Shown here: piece by piece, positions 44,196 to 54,920 of the stretch
Layout of the letters: every line of letters starts with the position of its first letter
Position numbering within the stretch: position 1 is the first letter of the stretch
Source of the DNA: Cylicocyclus nassatus
Lineage: Eukaryota; Nematoda; Chromadorea; Rhabditida; Strongylidae
DNA length: 64,000 nucleotides
Assembly (NCBI GenBank): GCA_958299035.1
Contig: CATQJL010000112.1
Span: forward strand, 57,643,823-57,707,822
Reading direction: 5' to 3'
Position numbers and translations under genes: made by a program
The notes under the pieces: model-generated
Databases searched by the model: none
Told to the model about the DNA's origin: nothing
Seen by the model: the letters and a program-made list of their open reading frames with translations, nothing else

Positions 44196-45426
44196 TTATT
44201 TTGTCCCAAAAGTAAACTCTTTTTTTAGTTTTTTTGATAACTTCCTTAGATCTTACCCGACCTGCTCAAACATGATAAGTATTAGTCCGCAAGGAGTACA
44301 GAACGCTTTATCTCATTTTTATCCTAAAGGCTTCGTATATGGCAGAAATACTGCTTAATGATCTCCACGCTCTGAGAGTCTGTTTACTTTACGAATTTCT
44401 CCGAGGTCACAGAGCAGCAGCAGCTCAACGCAACTTGTGTGCTGTGATGGGCGAGGGTGCACTCCAGTACCCCGTTGTGAAAGCCTGGTTTCAGGGTTTC
44501 AAGCAGGGCGACTATGAACTTGAGAACAAGCCCAAGTCAGAGCGAGTTCGGCTGGAAATTTACCGAGTTATTGAGCGGAGCTGAGAGCCAAGATCGAGTG
44601 TGCGGGAGCTTTCGTCAAGCCTTAGCCTTCCCAAAACCACTGCACAAGCGTCTACGTGAAAGCGAAGAGCCCCAAAGTACGGTCAACTTATACTCCACCA
44701 AATGACAGATGTACTCAGGATGACCAGGTGCAGCACCTCGACTCTTTGCTTAGCCGCAGGAGAACAACTAACTGGATTCGAAACATCGTCAGAGATGGAA
44801 AGTGGTGCCTTTATGTTAATCATAGGAGGAAACGACAGTGGACCGCAAAGGTAAAGCAGGTTTACCCGACCACAAAAACGAACCACATCAGAAGAAAGTC
44901 ATGTTGTCAATTTGGTGGGACTCTAACGGCGTCATATATCACGAGCTGCTACCGGATGGTGCAACAGTTACCGCCGAGATTTACTGTCGCCAAATACGGG
45001 AGATGATCAATCAGCGTCGAGTAGTGCGCCCAGAGCGGGAAGAATCTTTCTTCTTCACGACAACGCACGCTCTCACGCGGCTTCATAGACGAGAGAATTC
45101 CTGCAGGAGACATCGAAGTGCTACCCCACCCGCCGTACAGTCCTGACCTTGCACCTACTGATTACCATCTTTTTCGGCCACTACAGAATACCCTGGATGG
45201 GCAGCAATTCAAGAATCGAGCTGAGCTCGAAGCATACCTCGACTCTTTTTTCAATCGCCAGTCCCCACAGTTCTATGCAAGAGGAATCGAGCAGCTGCCC
45301 GGGCGTTGGCAAGAGGTAGTGGACCACAATGGAAAATACCTTACCTATTGAGGTCTGTTGACTTTGAGTAAATTTGAACGGAATGAAAATGTTGAAAAAA
45401 GGAGTTTACTTTTGGAAAAAACCTAA
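44196..45426 (+). mobile_element. Decayed mariner (DD34D) transposon
   Basis: Flanked by TA (44194-44195 and 45427-45428). The right end reads inward TTAGGTTTTTTCC; the left is a damaged match. Both ends share CCAAAAGTAAACTC just inside. It encloses a broken mariner transposase, and its length (1.23 kb) fits a full mariner. Confidence 0.85.
44339..45351 (+). pseudogene. Mariner transposase pseudogene
   Basis: The N-terminal helix-turn-helix part is clear from 44339 (RVCLLYEFLRG, then VVKAWFQGFKQGDYELENK). A stop follows at 44581-44583, and the frame then shifts several times. Recognisable catalytic-domain pieces are NWIRNIV with a damaged GDEKW motif (DGKWCLYVNHRR), KKVMLSIWWDSNGVIY, LHDNARSHAA (second Asp, in a shifted frame) and PYSPDLAPTDYHLF (third Asp), ending at about 45351. 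The DD34D spacing and the SPDLAPTDYHLF signature mark it as mariner rather than Tc1. At least three frame breaks make it inactive. Confidence 0.9.
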
Positions 45427-46144
45427 TAACATTTCCAACCACTTCGCATGCAATTGACTGTATTGTGCGCGATTAAACCATTTCTTCCCATATTATTTAC
45501 AGCTATATCCTCTTGCAAACGATTATATAAGAGCTGGCCTCATCTAAAGAGCATGACAACGTAATCATGTATGCATCAAGTTGGCTTCTAATAATCACAA
45601 CAAAGCTTGAGCAAGAGTCAGGCACAAGTCTATCGAAAACGACCCCTCCACCCCTTCCCCTAAAAGCCCCCAAATACCCCTTCTTTCTCCTCTTCAGGTA
45701 CGCAACCTCATTGCGTGAGATTCTGAAGGACACGATTTTTTGCTAAAGAGTTTTCTGCAATTTACAGTTAAGCGTTATTTGACGGCTGATTTTGATCTGA
45801 ATGGACCTATTGAAAGGGTCATAATTTCTCTAAGTGTGGGGTGTTATGCTCCAAATTTTCACTCTAGCAAAAAGAGGACATGCGCTCAATATTCGTCTTA
45901 GGAATGGAGCGATTTCTGGATTTTGAAAACATGTTAATGAGGTCAGGTACAAGGCTTCGAAAGCTCAGGCAACCTGACCCTTGAAGGGTTGTACCTGACC
46001 CCATTGACTTTCTTCCCGAAGAAGCTTTTTCACACAAGTTCTGTGCGGTTCGCTAACACAAGCCTCGGAGAATCTAATACATACATGTTTTAGCCTACCC
46101 CAACTTGTTTCGCCTTTGTGGTGATCGATGGAGTTGAAACACTC

Positions 46145-46466
46145 AAAGGCAGCGTCCAGGCAGGTCCTCGACTTCTATATTCATGTTATCCAGGCCTTTC
46201 CATGGCGCTGATTCCTAATATGGAACTCAAAAAGCGTGAATTTCTCAGAAAACCACCTTTTGGGGCTATTTTGGGAAAACCCGGACGAGTGCTTCTGATG
46301 TTATCCTCGTCGAAAGCAAGTATTAACAGGTAAACGCTGTAAGTTCGACTGTGTTGGTCATGTGAAAATACGTCAAGGCGGAGGAGATTTCGTTCATAAG
46401 GTGCTGGCCGTCCGAGGGAAGTGGGCGTGGTTGTCGAGCTCGGATCTGCCTGGACGCTGTCTTTAA
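46145..46466. mobile_element. Inverted-repeat element sharing AGGCAGCGTCCAGGCAG ends
   Basis: Terminal sequence AAAGGCAGCGTCCAGGCAG with inverted copy CTGCCTGGACGCTGTCTTTA. The interior differs from the other two copies, so only the ends are shared. Confidence 0.7.
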
Positions 46467-48921
46467 GGTGGAAATGCGGTAGTTGAAATGTGGCAATACT
46501 TCTTAATCCAATTTTGAAAGCGATAAGAAGTCTGATTTCTACCAAAGACTGATAAAGTTATAACTTCGTCTTGGACACAAATAAAACTGACTTTTTTCAA
46601 TCTTAAAACTAAGTTAATCATGCTTGAAAATCACGGGTTTCAGACGTTAAGGAGCACCAGAAACTGTAGTAGGGGTAGTGATTGTAATAAAGCTCTAGGG
46701 GCATGACATGCTAGTGTGCAAATATCATACACCAATTCACCTAGAAAGCTTCATTGGTAACCTTACGGTGTTTGAGGTAAGAGAGAAAAATCAAATTTGC
46801 TCGAGACTTCTTTAGTGGAGTTAACCACTATGCTTTTAACAACAGCCATTCCTTCTATGGTGGGCCCTCAATTTTTTGTGCAAATTCGGTTCCTGATTAT
46901 GACCCCCCCCCCCCTCAGTTTTACCCCCAGTACGACTCCCAGGTCAGGCATGCGTGACCCCACCCTCAACCCAGTACATTCTTTGATACTTTAGACAGAC
47001 ATTTTACTTACGTATGAGCATAATATGCACAAAATGACGTTTACCTTGCACTGAGCACATTGTGCAGGTTGAATTTCGTCACATGCCAACTATAATAGAG
47101 GCGCGTGGAAATACGCACTTCGTCCTCAAAGTGCACAAACGCATAAACTTGGTCTGACCACCGAGACCGTACGATTGGCATTCTTGTCTATCCTACTTTT
47201 GCGCATAATCCAAACATCTCTTCTTTCTTTTGATCCCCATGATGAGACACTTTGCCAAGGCGTTGATCTCATCAACTTGTTTTGACTCTTTTTTCAGAGT
47301 TTTCGTCGAAGTAGCACTTACCGTAAAGTACTTATGTTTCCCTCGAGTACAGCTTCTGAATAGTCTTCATCGCAAAAATACGTTTCCTTCAATTGCAGCG
47401 TCTGGATACACTTTGAGGCCTCGGTATACCCCGCGAGATCGTGGAAAATCGCTATCGTTGGCGACTTGGTAGGTGTTATCAATTTACTAATTCACCATTA
47501 ACTATCCCCATATCGCTCGTTAATAGTCGCTTCAAAAATGCCAAAATTCCGACAATCGCTGCTCTCGTCTGCCGCCATTCCACGAATTTCAATAATAAAC
47601 ATGGTGAAATGACACGAAACATCTCCCTGAATTTCTAACTTCTGAGTAATAAATTTGCTATGGATGCTGGACTCAGGGCCCCGCATGAGTTTGTTTCTTT
47701 AGACTTCCTTAGGCTTCCTTAAAACACAGCTTTTCTTGATTTCTGTCAAGTTGTACGTCAGCCCTAGACATAAAAAACTCAGAAAACACGTCGATTTAAA
47801 AACTTCAATTTTTGGCTACAAAAACGATATCCCCTTTGTTTTTTCGCCCCAAAAACGAAGTCCAACCTGCTTTCACACGATCTGTGCCGGACACTGGCTA
47901 AACTCAGAGTCTGTTGACAGTAAAATTTGGTCACAGACACTTTTTACAAAGAGAAACCAAGCTTTTGAACAACGTTAGATTCAATATAAAACTGCATTTC
48001 GTAGGATCATGTGCAGTAGATCTAGGTACGGACTACAAAAAAAAAGAAAATTTTCTTCATTACGTTTTTTCCAAAAATCACAGTAAGGTGTTGTAAAAGA
48101 TGAATAAGGGAAGTTTTTTGTTGGCGGATGTGTAGGGATCGCTTTTGAAAGATATTGCCTGACCCTTACGCTTGACGCATATAGAAGCATGAAAGGCTGA
48201 ACAAAGCTAGTTTGGTTAGTTTTCACTTTTGTAAGCGCCATTTCTTTCAACTTATATCAAATGCTGTGATGAGCGGAAACAGAAAATACGCATTTTTTGA
48301 GAGTATTAATGCAGAGAACCGTAGCGTTCATGACGGGACAACAATGGCTCAATTTCATCGGGGGAAAAGGTAGAATAATGGAGAATAAGGTCAGCAAGAG
48401 GCTTCAAGTGATATAGTATCTGAGATTGCCAAGGAGGTGATGGAGAACATGACAGACAATTTAGCATGGCAAAAGCTCAAAAACTAGCGCTGTGCATCAT
48501 CAATTGACAACCGTGCAGGTTTTTAGCTGTCTCCCTCCTGGGACCAAGGCCTTTCACGAACCAGCTGGAATTTTACAGATATAATTATCATACTGCCACC
48601 TACAGCATACTCACAGTAGCTCTGAAAGGCTGAGAAAAAGGATAAAGGTTACTCCTAAATTCAGCGTAGAAGGAGACTTGTGAGTCCATCTCCAGTCAAG
48701 TAGTCATTTTGACGAAATTCAAGCTGACACACCATGTGTGTCAAGCGGTCTCAGGCGGCGTGACGCAAGCAGTCGTCAGTATGAAAAAGGCAACAAAAAG
48801 CCAGAGTAAAGGGGCAGCCACCTTCATTCTGTCGCTACTCCCATATTAGCTAACACTTATGGTTTTCACTTAGACTTACAAGGTAAGGATCTTGAATCGC
48901 ATTGGATGAAATGAAATACAT

Positions 48922-49477
48922 ATAGGCCCGTAGTAAAGCTAATTCAGTTCAGGTGAACCGAACTGAGGCCCTCATCCAAGATTCAGTAAGGTAGATTGCC
49001 TATCATCAGCTCTCCACGTTGTAAGAATGCAAAATGAGATTTCAGCTGACCGTCCATCTACCTGACGAGTAATCTACCTTACTTCAGTCAGTTCACATTC
49101 AGTTAGACTACCAATTGATGTAAATAGTGTGCCAATAATGATACGCAGAGAAACTTCTCGTAAGTTGCTCCTAAGTAACTTACGATGCACGTGCAGTTTA
49201 ACATGTCGGTGAGGAGCCACAGTGATGTTGACGAGACTTAACAAGATCTAACAAGTGCGGCCACATCCCCGCCGCTAGTACCAGTGACGTAGATGTGAAT
49301 GTTTGGCAAACTCGTCTTGACTCGTATACTTGCATGGACGTGGCGCTCTCAATCTTATCATCATGGGTGTTGGCAATATCAATCAATGGCTCGACTGCAG
49401 GCAAGCTGACTCGTCGAAATCTCAACTGAAATTTTATTCAGCTGAGATCGAATGAAGCAGCTTCACTACGGGCCATA
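48922..49477. mobile_element. Candidate element with GGCCCGTAGTAAAGC ends
   Basis: Left end AGGCCCGTAGTAAAGC, right end GCTTCACTACGGGCC (inverted). It includes an inner hairpin (48935-49100). Its GTTGCTCCTAAGTAACTTAC block and right end also occur at about 1196-1797. Confidence 0.6.
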
Positions 49478-49481
49478 GTGA

Positions 49482-49728
49482 TTCTCTGGAAGAAGTTATG
49501 AGCGGTCGAAAGTGTAGGGTCTTCGTGATCTTAATGCATGATGTGGATTTAAATCAGCTCGAGGGTCACAATATGGTAAGATGTTTAGTGTGCTGCCTAC
49601 AAGCAATGCACGCTCTAACCAGCAACATAAGTAAGCGCTTCTCAACAACTAATCTTCGAAAGGATGCCACTAAACGTCTGTACTTAGGCACTTGAACGCT
49701 CATAATTTCTTCCAGAGAACTCGCAGCG
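49482..49728. repeat. Short inverted-repeat element
   Basis: TCTCTGGAAGAAGTTATGAG is mirrored at 49700-49725 (CTCATAATTTCTTCCAGAGA). Confidence 0.6.
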
Positions 49729-50307
49729 GAGAGGAGGACCGATTCGGATTCAGCTCAACAAGGCGCATCACCGATATGCAATTTGTTCCGATCGCCATTG
49801 CAATTCGGGATTTCCTCTTAGTTAGACATATAAACGGGTTTAGAAGATCGAATCTACTATGTCGTTGGGCAAGCACCGCAGACAGTGCCATGATAACGCA
49901 AAAAACTTGGACCTCAACTTCTTGCGTACGAACCCGAAATGCCCTCGCGAAATTAGCGACGGGATTCCAGAAGTGAATAGGAAAGATGAGTACTTAACTA
50001 TCACCCAAAAACTGGCTCTTAGGGGGCCTTTGTTTCTGTGATAAGAGCTGGTTGAGACCCAACTACTAAAACTTTAGAGAAAAGATATAAGTGGCTAGTT
50101 ATTTGCATATCGTTCTATCACTCATTTGACTGTTTAAAGCATTTGCCCGAACTTGTTAGTTATTCCTATGATTAACAGACAGGTCGGACTTCTCGGTCAT
50201 GATGGGATAGCTGATGGAATTATTTGCTAGAAACTCGACTTTTTTAGACCTCAAAAAAGCGAAAACACCGAAAAATTAGTCTCAATAGAAGTTTTACCAA
50301 TCTTGTT

Positions 50308-50711
50308 TAGAGGCAATGGCTCGGCAAATCTCATCCTAGTCAAATTTGCGCTTACCTGGGGCTATTCAATACGCTGATCCCGAATCCACTTTTGAAAACT
50401 TGAAAACGGCGAAAATAAGCGTTTTTAATGCCCTTCCCTTTGAAATTGGACGAGTGGACAAGGCCGATGACGCTAAATCGTTGCAGGACCCAATGGTGAT
50501 AGCGTTGCGGCGGGCAGCCTCCAACGATGAGGATGAAATTGCCAGCTCGTCCAGATGCGTGTAAGATTGGCCTGCGCGTGTGAGATTGAGAGCGGTTTTC
50601 TCGGCAGGGAAGGCATGCTGTGCAACCGGATTGCACCGTTTTCATACTTGGGCGATAAGGAACCTAAGGCGTTAAAATCCCGAGTTGTTGGATTCCGATC
50701 CACTGCCTTTA
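50308..50711. mobile_element. Inverted-repeat element with AGGCAATGGCTCGG ends
   Basis: Left end TTTAGAGGCAATGGCTCGG, right end the inverted form TTAAAGGCAGTGGATCGG. The left-end sequence AAGGCAATGGCTCGGCAAA also occurs alone at about 13892. Confidence 0.5.
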
Positions 50712-51139
50712 ACTGCTGAAAAAAGAAGATTAAAAATACCTATGAGGCCAAGATTAGCAGATACAGTCTGCCCCAATCGGGATCAGGCCGAACCGTCGGC
50801 GTAAATTTGCGCGCTCGCAGCGCTAAGTGTTTGCGCTGCATATGCGTGCTGTTGGAGAAAGCGAGGAGATTGAAGAGGGAGCAGACAAACAGGCCGTGGG
50901 TGTGACCGCGGAACCCTAGCGACGCGAACTCCCGCCATACCAATTTTGAATGGGATTGAGACAGACTGTAGTTGAGCAAGGATCATACTAAAGAAAGCAT
51001 CGGCAAGCATTACGTATCAGCTCATGAGTTCAAATTGCGTGCACTCTATTTGTTACTGTAGTATGTGTCGGTTCTCTACTGTGTCATGCTGTCATATCGT
51101 CATAATAGTACACATATAGCGCAGAATCCTTAACACACT

Positions 51140-51215
51140 GACGACAGCGTGACCCACATGGTGGGTCATGAATTGACTGTCGAGTGAGATAATGTGACTC
51201 ACATGGTGGGTCATG
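51140..51215 (+). repeat. Paired GACCCACATGGTGGGTC palindromes
   Basis: GACCCACATGGTGGGTCATG at 51150 and GACTCACATGGTGGGTCATG about 45 bp on. Confidence 0.55.
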
Positions 51216-52036
51216 GCTCAAAATTCGTTGAAATGGGTATCATCTTGGAATACATTCGTTCCAGAAGATATCTTGCGCTCTGAATCTAGACATCGCTCCC
51301 ACGTGTCTCAACCTTCTTCTTGAAATTACTCAATTTATACTGTAGATGACGATCTGCATGATTTTGTCAAGATTTTCCAACTTATTTTTGAAGGCATTGT
51401 CCCAAAGGCAGGCAACTTAAAATGCTCGTTGTTGCCAGCGTGTTAAATACATCAATCTAAAAGAAAACAATGTTAAAGGTCATCTGTCAGCCAGACTTCT
51501 GTACTCAATCGCCTGTTACAGATTCAAAACAGCTTCCGAAGACTCCTAAGCAAATTCTTTGTATTCCATCCAAATACGAAGGGTGTGCAATTGTGGAACT
51601 TGAGCCTCATTGAAAAGTCGGAAAAAAAGGGTAATTAAAGGTGCGATTTTTTATTCGAGTATTATTTATGCTATCACTCATTATCAGCTATGGGTCAGTC
51701 TATTATCCAGAAGTTAGTTTTAATCAAACCCGACAAACCTTTAATCAATCTTATCGATTGAACAGGGTGATTTCTTTGAGAAAATGGTAGTTGACCGAAG
51801 AAATAAACAGCGCTAACTATCTTATTTTCCAGCTTTTTATGTAAAACTCATCTTTGTTGTTTCTTGTCCAATCGATAAGAATAGTGCTCACATATAATTT
51901 TCGGAGCTGCTCTTTATGTAGTAACCTTCACCTTTTGGTTTCACTTATACTCATATATACTACATCACGACAGAGAAGGCATGGTAAAATAAAGATAGAT
52001 TTGTTACAGAGCCAATAATTGAAGAATTCGTACACT

Positions 52037-52493
52037 ATGCTGTATCCGCTTCTGCTCTTCTGCATCGTACCAGGTTAGATTTTTTTCTTGAAAATGTAGA
52101 ACAATATTTCTAACATGTATTGTCATCTACAAATATGATGCGATACGTGTTATTTGGAAGCAATCTATAGTTCAAGAGATTGTGTTTATAATCTTTGAAA
52201 ATGATTGAATGCAATACATTTTCAGTGACAGCAGCTAACTTCTGTAGGCGTTCGAACGGACACGAAGTGTGCAGGATCGGCCAAAAGTAAGTATAGTAAT
52301 TTTGCTGTTTGACAACCCATTCCCTCAAGTCTTGTTCAGACAACTATCTTACGCAGCTGGTAATTACTGGAAATGCAGAAAAGTGTGCAAGTATAAAAAG
52401 GCCGCCTGTAATAGAATGTGCAAGAAGTGCAAGGCGATGTGCACCCAAAAGCCTGCACCACCACAACCACCACCATGGAGAATGCCAGGCTAG
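52037..52493 (+). CDS. Small secreted 8-cysteine protein, Kunitz-derived, Pro-rich tail
   Basis: Three exons: 52037-52073, 52226-52286, 52340-52493; GT-AG junctions, 252 nt, 83 residues. The start is the ATG opening MLYPLLLFCIVPVTA, a signal peptide. The mature part has Cys spacings C-x8-C-x16-C-x3-C-x6-C-x3-C-x2-C-x3-C and ends in QKPAPPQPPPWRMPG. The first two spacings match Kunitz (C-x8-C-x15-C). The intron between the second and third Cys is phase 2 and the module entry is phase 1, exactly as in the two Kunitz modules 3-4 kb downstream. The C-x6-C-x3-C end (ignoring one extra Cys) equals that of the 6-Cys module at 56.5 kb. I therefore infer a diverged Kunitz domain with an added Cys pair. 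An ShK-like toxin fold (C-x3-C-x2-C) is the alternative. Residue after the second Cys (P1-like position) is Arg. Target unknown. Confidence 0.75.
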
Positions 52494-53237
52494 TTATTAC
52501 TATCTATTATGCTGAACAGAAAAAAATGAGATGATTGATTTTTATCGCATTTCGAGATTATTTGTTTCGATTAGCAATAAGCAGGCTGCAACTCAAACAT
52601 CACTTACATAAGCAACCTTCGCCTATTATCTTGGTAACAGGTATTCCCTCCTCTCCCACAAGTGTTGACGGAAGTTCGAAGAGCTTGGTTAGGGTTTTCT
52701 AAAGTCTGTCAGTCTCGCGTTGCTATACGGTGAAGTCATTATGCAAATGACATATCCGAAGGAAGTCAATCAACGATCATTATCCAAGGATTACGGTAGA
52801 ATGTTAGGGATTTTCCCCTGCGTCATTTCGACTGCGCGTATTTTGAAGTTCCAAAAAATCTGGAACATTATGTACCACGATAGGCGGGCTCATTTTACTA
52901 CTCAGCTTTTTACGAGCTTGTAAAACTTTTCAAATGGTGTAGTTATTGAAGAAGGGAGCATTGTCAATGCATTTAGGTTTACTTGGCATAACTTATGGTA
53001 AGCATTGCGTTGAAGTGCAAATTTCATATTTGGTGACATAGAGGCTTAATTAGCTTAGTGTAGGAGTTTTCAGATTGTATGGTTTGCTTCTTGAGGTGAG
53101 GTAGGGCTCTCAGTGGCTCATCAGAAGTCTTACCGTATTTTTACAGTAATGAAGAGCGACCAATGTTTCGCTCCAAACTGTAGATCTAGACTGAAACTAC
53201 CTCTACAACATGGTGTTTATGAATGTAAAAACTTTAA

Positions 53238-53761
53238 TAGGTTGGCACATAAGTTTTGCAATTGATTTTGTAACTTTACTCTTTCTGAATATGACGCATT
53301 CATTTTTGGGCATAATGTAGATTGGGTAATAGTCTACAGATATGCGCAAACAGTTTGATTCTTGACTGCGAAGTAGAAAAAATTCTCGCATTTCTCGAAA
53401 GTTGATCAAATTCGAAGTTTTAAGTGTCGGAATACCAAGAATACAGGTTCTCAGTCTGAATCAAAACACATCAAGCGGAAACTGTACCCAGATTGTTGCT
53501 AAAAGAATCTCTAACGTTTTATACATTCAGCTTGATGCGTTTGATTCAGTATGAGAACGGCAACTGTATTGGTTTGACCCTTGATAAGTTCGGATTCAAG
53601 CAGCTTTCGAAAAGTGCGTAAGTTTTTCCCAACTTGCTATCAAAAACAAATTGTTTGAGCTCGTTTGTAGCTTACTATTTAGCCTACATTATGTCCAAAA
53701 TGAAGCGCCACAGTCAAAAAAAAGTATTAAGATTAGTTGCAAAACTTATGTGCCCACCTAG
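53238..53761. mobile_element. Mariner-ended non-autonomous element, short
   Basis: Terminal repeats TAGGTTGGCACATAAGTTTT and its inverted near-copy at 53735-53761. About 520 bp, TA-rich flanks, no real ORF. Boundaries are uncertain by a few bases. Confidence 0.7.
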
Positions 53762-53856
53762 TATGTACAAGAAAGCGTTTAGAGGACAAACGTTCGATAC
53801 ACTATTTTGAGACATCCTTATGTGTACAAATGCCGTTTTTTGAAGTTCGAAACACC

Positions 53857-54227
53857 TTAAAGGCAGCGTCCAGGCAAACCTATGGGGATTTTACGTGGAA
53901 AGTAATTTTGGGACCCTAATTAAGGCAGGGCTCAAACGGCAGCGCAATCACTAACGGCTGTGATATACACCTCCAAACTGGACCCCAGGATTGTATTATC
54001 GGACTGCATCATATCTGCATGCGTTCCCGCGAGGACCCACACGAAACTGATGTCGCATCATGAATCCATGCGAAATACGATCCTGGGGTCCAGTTTGGAG
54101 GCGAATATCTCAGCCGTTAGAACATTATCTGAGCTGCCGGTTGAACAGTGTCTTAGTTAGGTCCCTAAATTACTTACTGTCCACGTGAGATCCCCTTATG
54201 TCCAGATTGCCCGGACGCAGCCTTTAA
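53857..54227. mobile_element. Long-hairpin element, TTAAAGGCAGCGTCC family
   Basis: Same ends and same arm sequence as the 14.4 kb copy (CTATGGGGATTTTAC, GGACCCTAA, TAACGGCTG blocks); TTAA at both ends. Confidence 0.8.
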
Positions 54228-54259
54228 TTTTTTCAAACACTTAAAACGATACGTTGCTT

Positions 54260-54885
54260 TTTAGCGGTGGTAGCCTTCTATGTATATTATAGCTTGCTTA
54301 CCTGGCTCTGCGGCCCTGTCAAAACTCTGTAATAAAGGTCCCATCCCTATCTCTGCACAGCCTTTCCCTATGCAGACTTCTACACTTCATTTCCCGTTCC
54401 CTGTGTTGCGAAATCAGCATGCCCAATCACCCTCCCACCGTGCCAACTACCAGCCCTTCAGCTCAAGTTTTGTATAAATCGATGAAATCGATAAAAGTAA
54501 TGGACAATACCAGAAACTAATACTTTGTTCGTAATCAGCATGCTCGATTACCCCCCCCCCCCCTATGCCCCGCAGTCCCGTATATGAATTCTACAAAAAA
54601 ATCGATAAAAATCGATAAAAGTAATCAATAAATTCAAAAAGTAGTACTGTGTTCGTAATCAGCATGCTCACATACCGCCTATGCCAACTCCCAGCCCGGT
54701 GAATTCTACAAAAAAATCGATAAAAATCGATAAAATCGGCATCGATCGACGACCAAAAATAGCCTATGACATGCTTCCTGCCCGAAAGTGTGTGTGTGTG
54801 TTTGGTCCAAATCGGTTTGGAAATAAAAATTTTTATTCCGCACATAAGATGAAGGGTGATTCCCAGAAAAAACTTGCCAAGTTTG
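54260..54885 (+). repeat. Fragment of the same dispersed repeat
   Basis: Opens with TAGCTTGCTTACCTGGCTCT, has several CGATAAAAATCGATAAAA tracts, and ends with GTTTGGTCCAAATCGGTTTG, which matches the 60.8 kb copy. It sits directly before the first Kunitz exon. Confidence 0.55.
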
Positions 54886-54920
54886 TTGTAAGGTGACTAA
54901 CCTACATAATATTTTTACAG

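Larger units (their letters stand above)
45427..52036. other. Gene-free stretch with scattered repeats
   Basis: Besides the elements listed separately there are only short unrecognised frames. An imperfect hairpin with GGTCAGGTACAA / TTGTACCTGACC arms lies at about 45940-46000. Confidence 0.45.

Noticed and set aside
46186..46545. 119-codon minus-strand frame
   Set aside because: It lies mostly inside an inverted-repeat element; the opposite strand gives a similar-quality frame.
52226..52515. Alternative reading of the 8-Cys gene using the acceptor before AAAAGTGTGC
   Set aside because: It loses most cysteines and the homology of the module to its neighbours; the 52340 acceptor keeps the frame and the Kunitz-like spacing.
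53195..53231. MVFMNVKTLI phase-1 mini-exon as the missing first exon of the Kunitz gene
   Set aside because: Not hydrophobic enough for a signal peptide, and it abuts the end of a mariner-type element.
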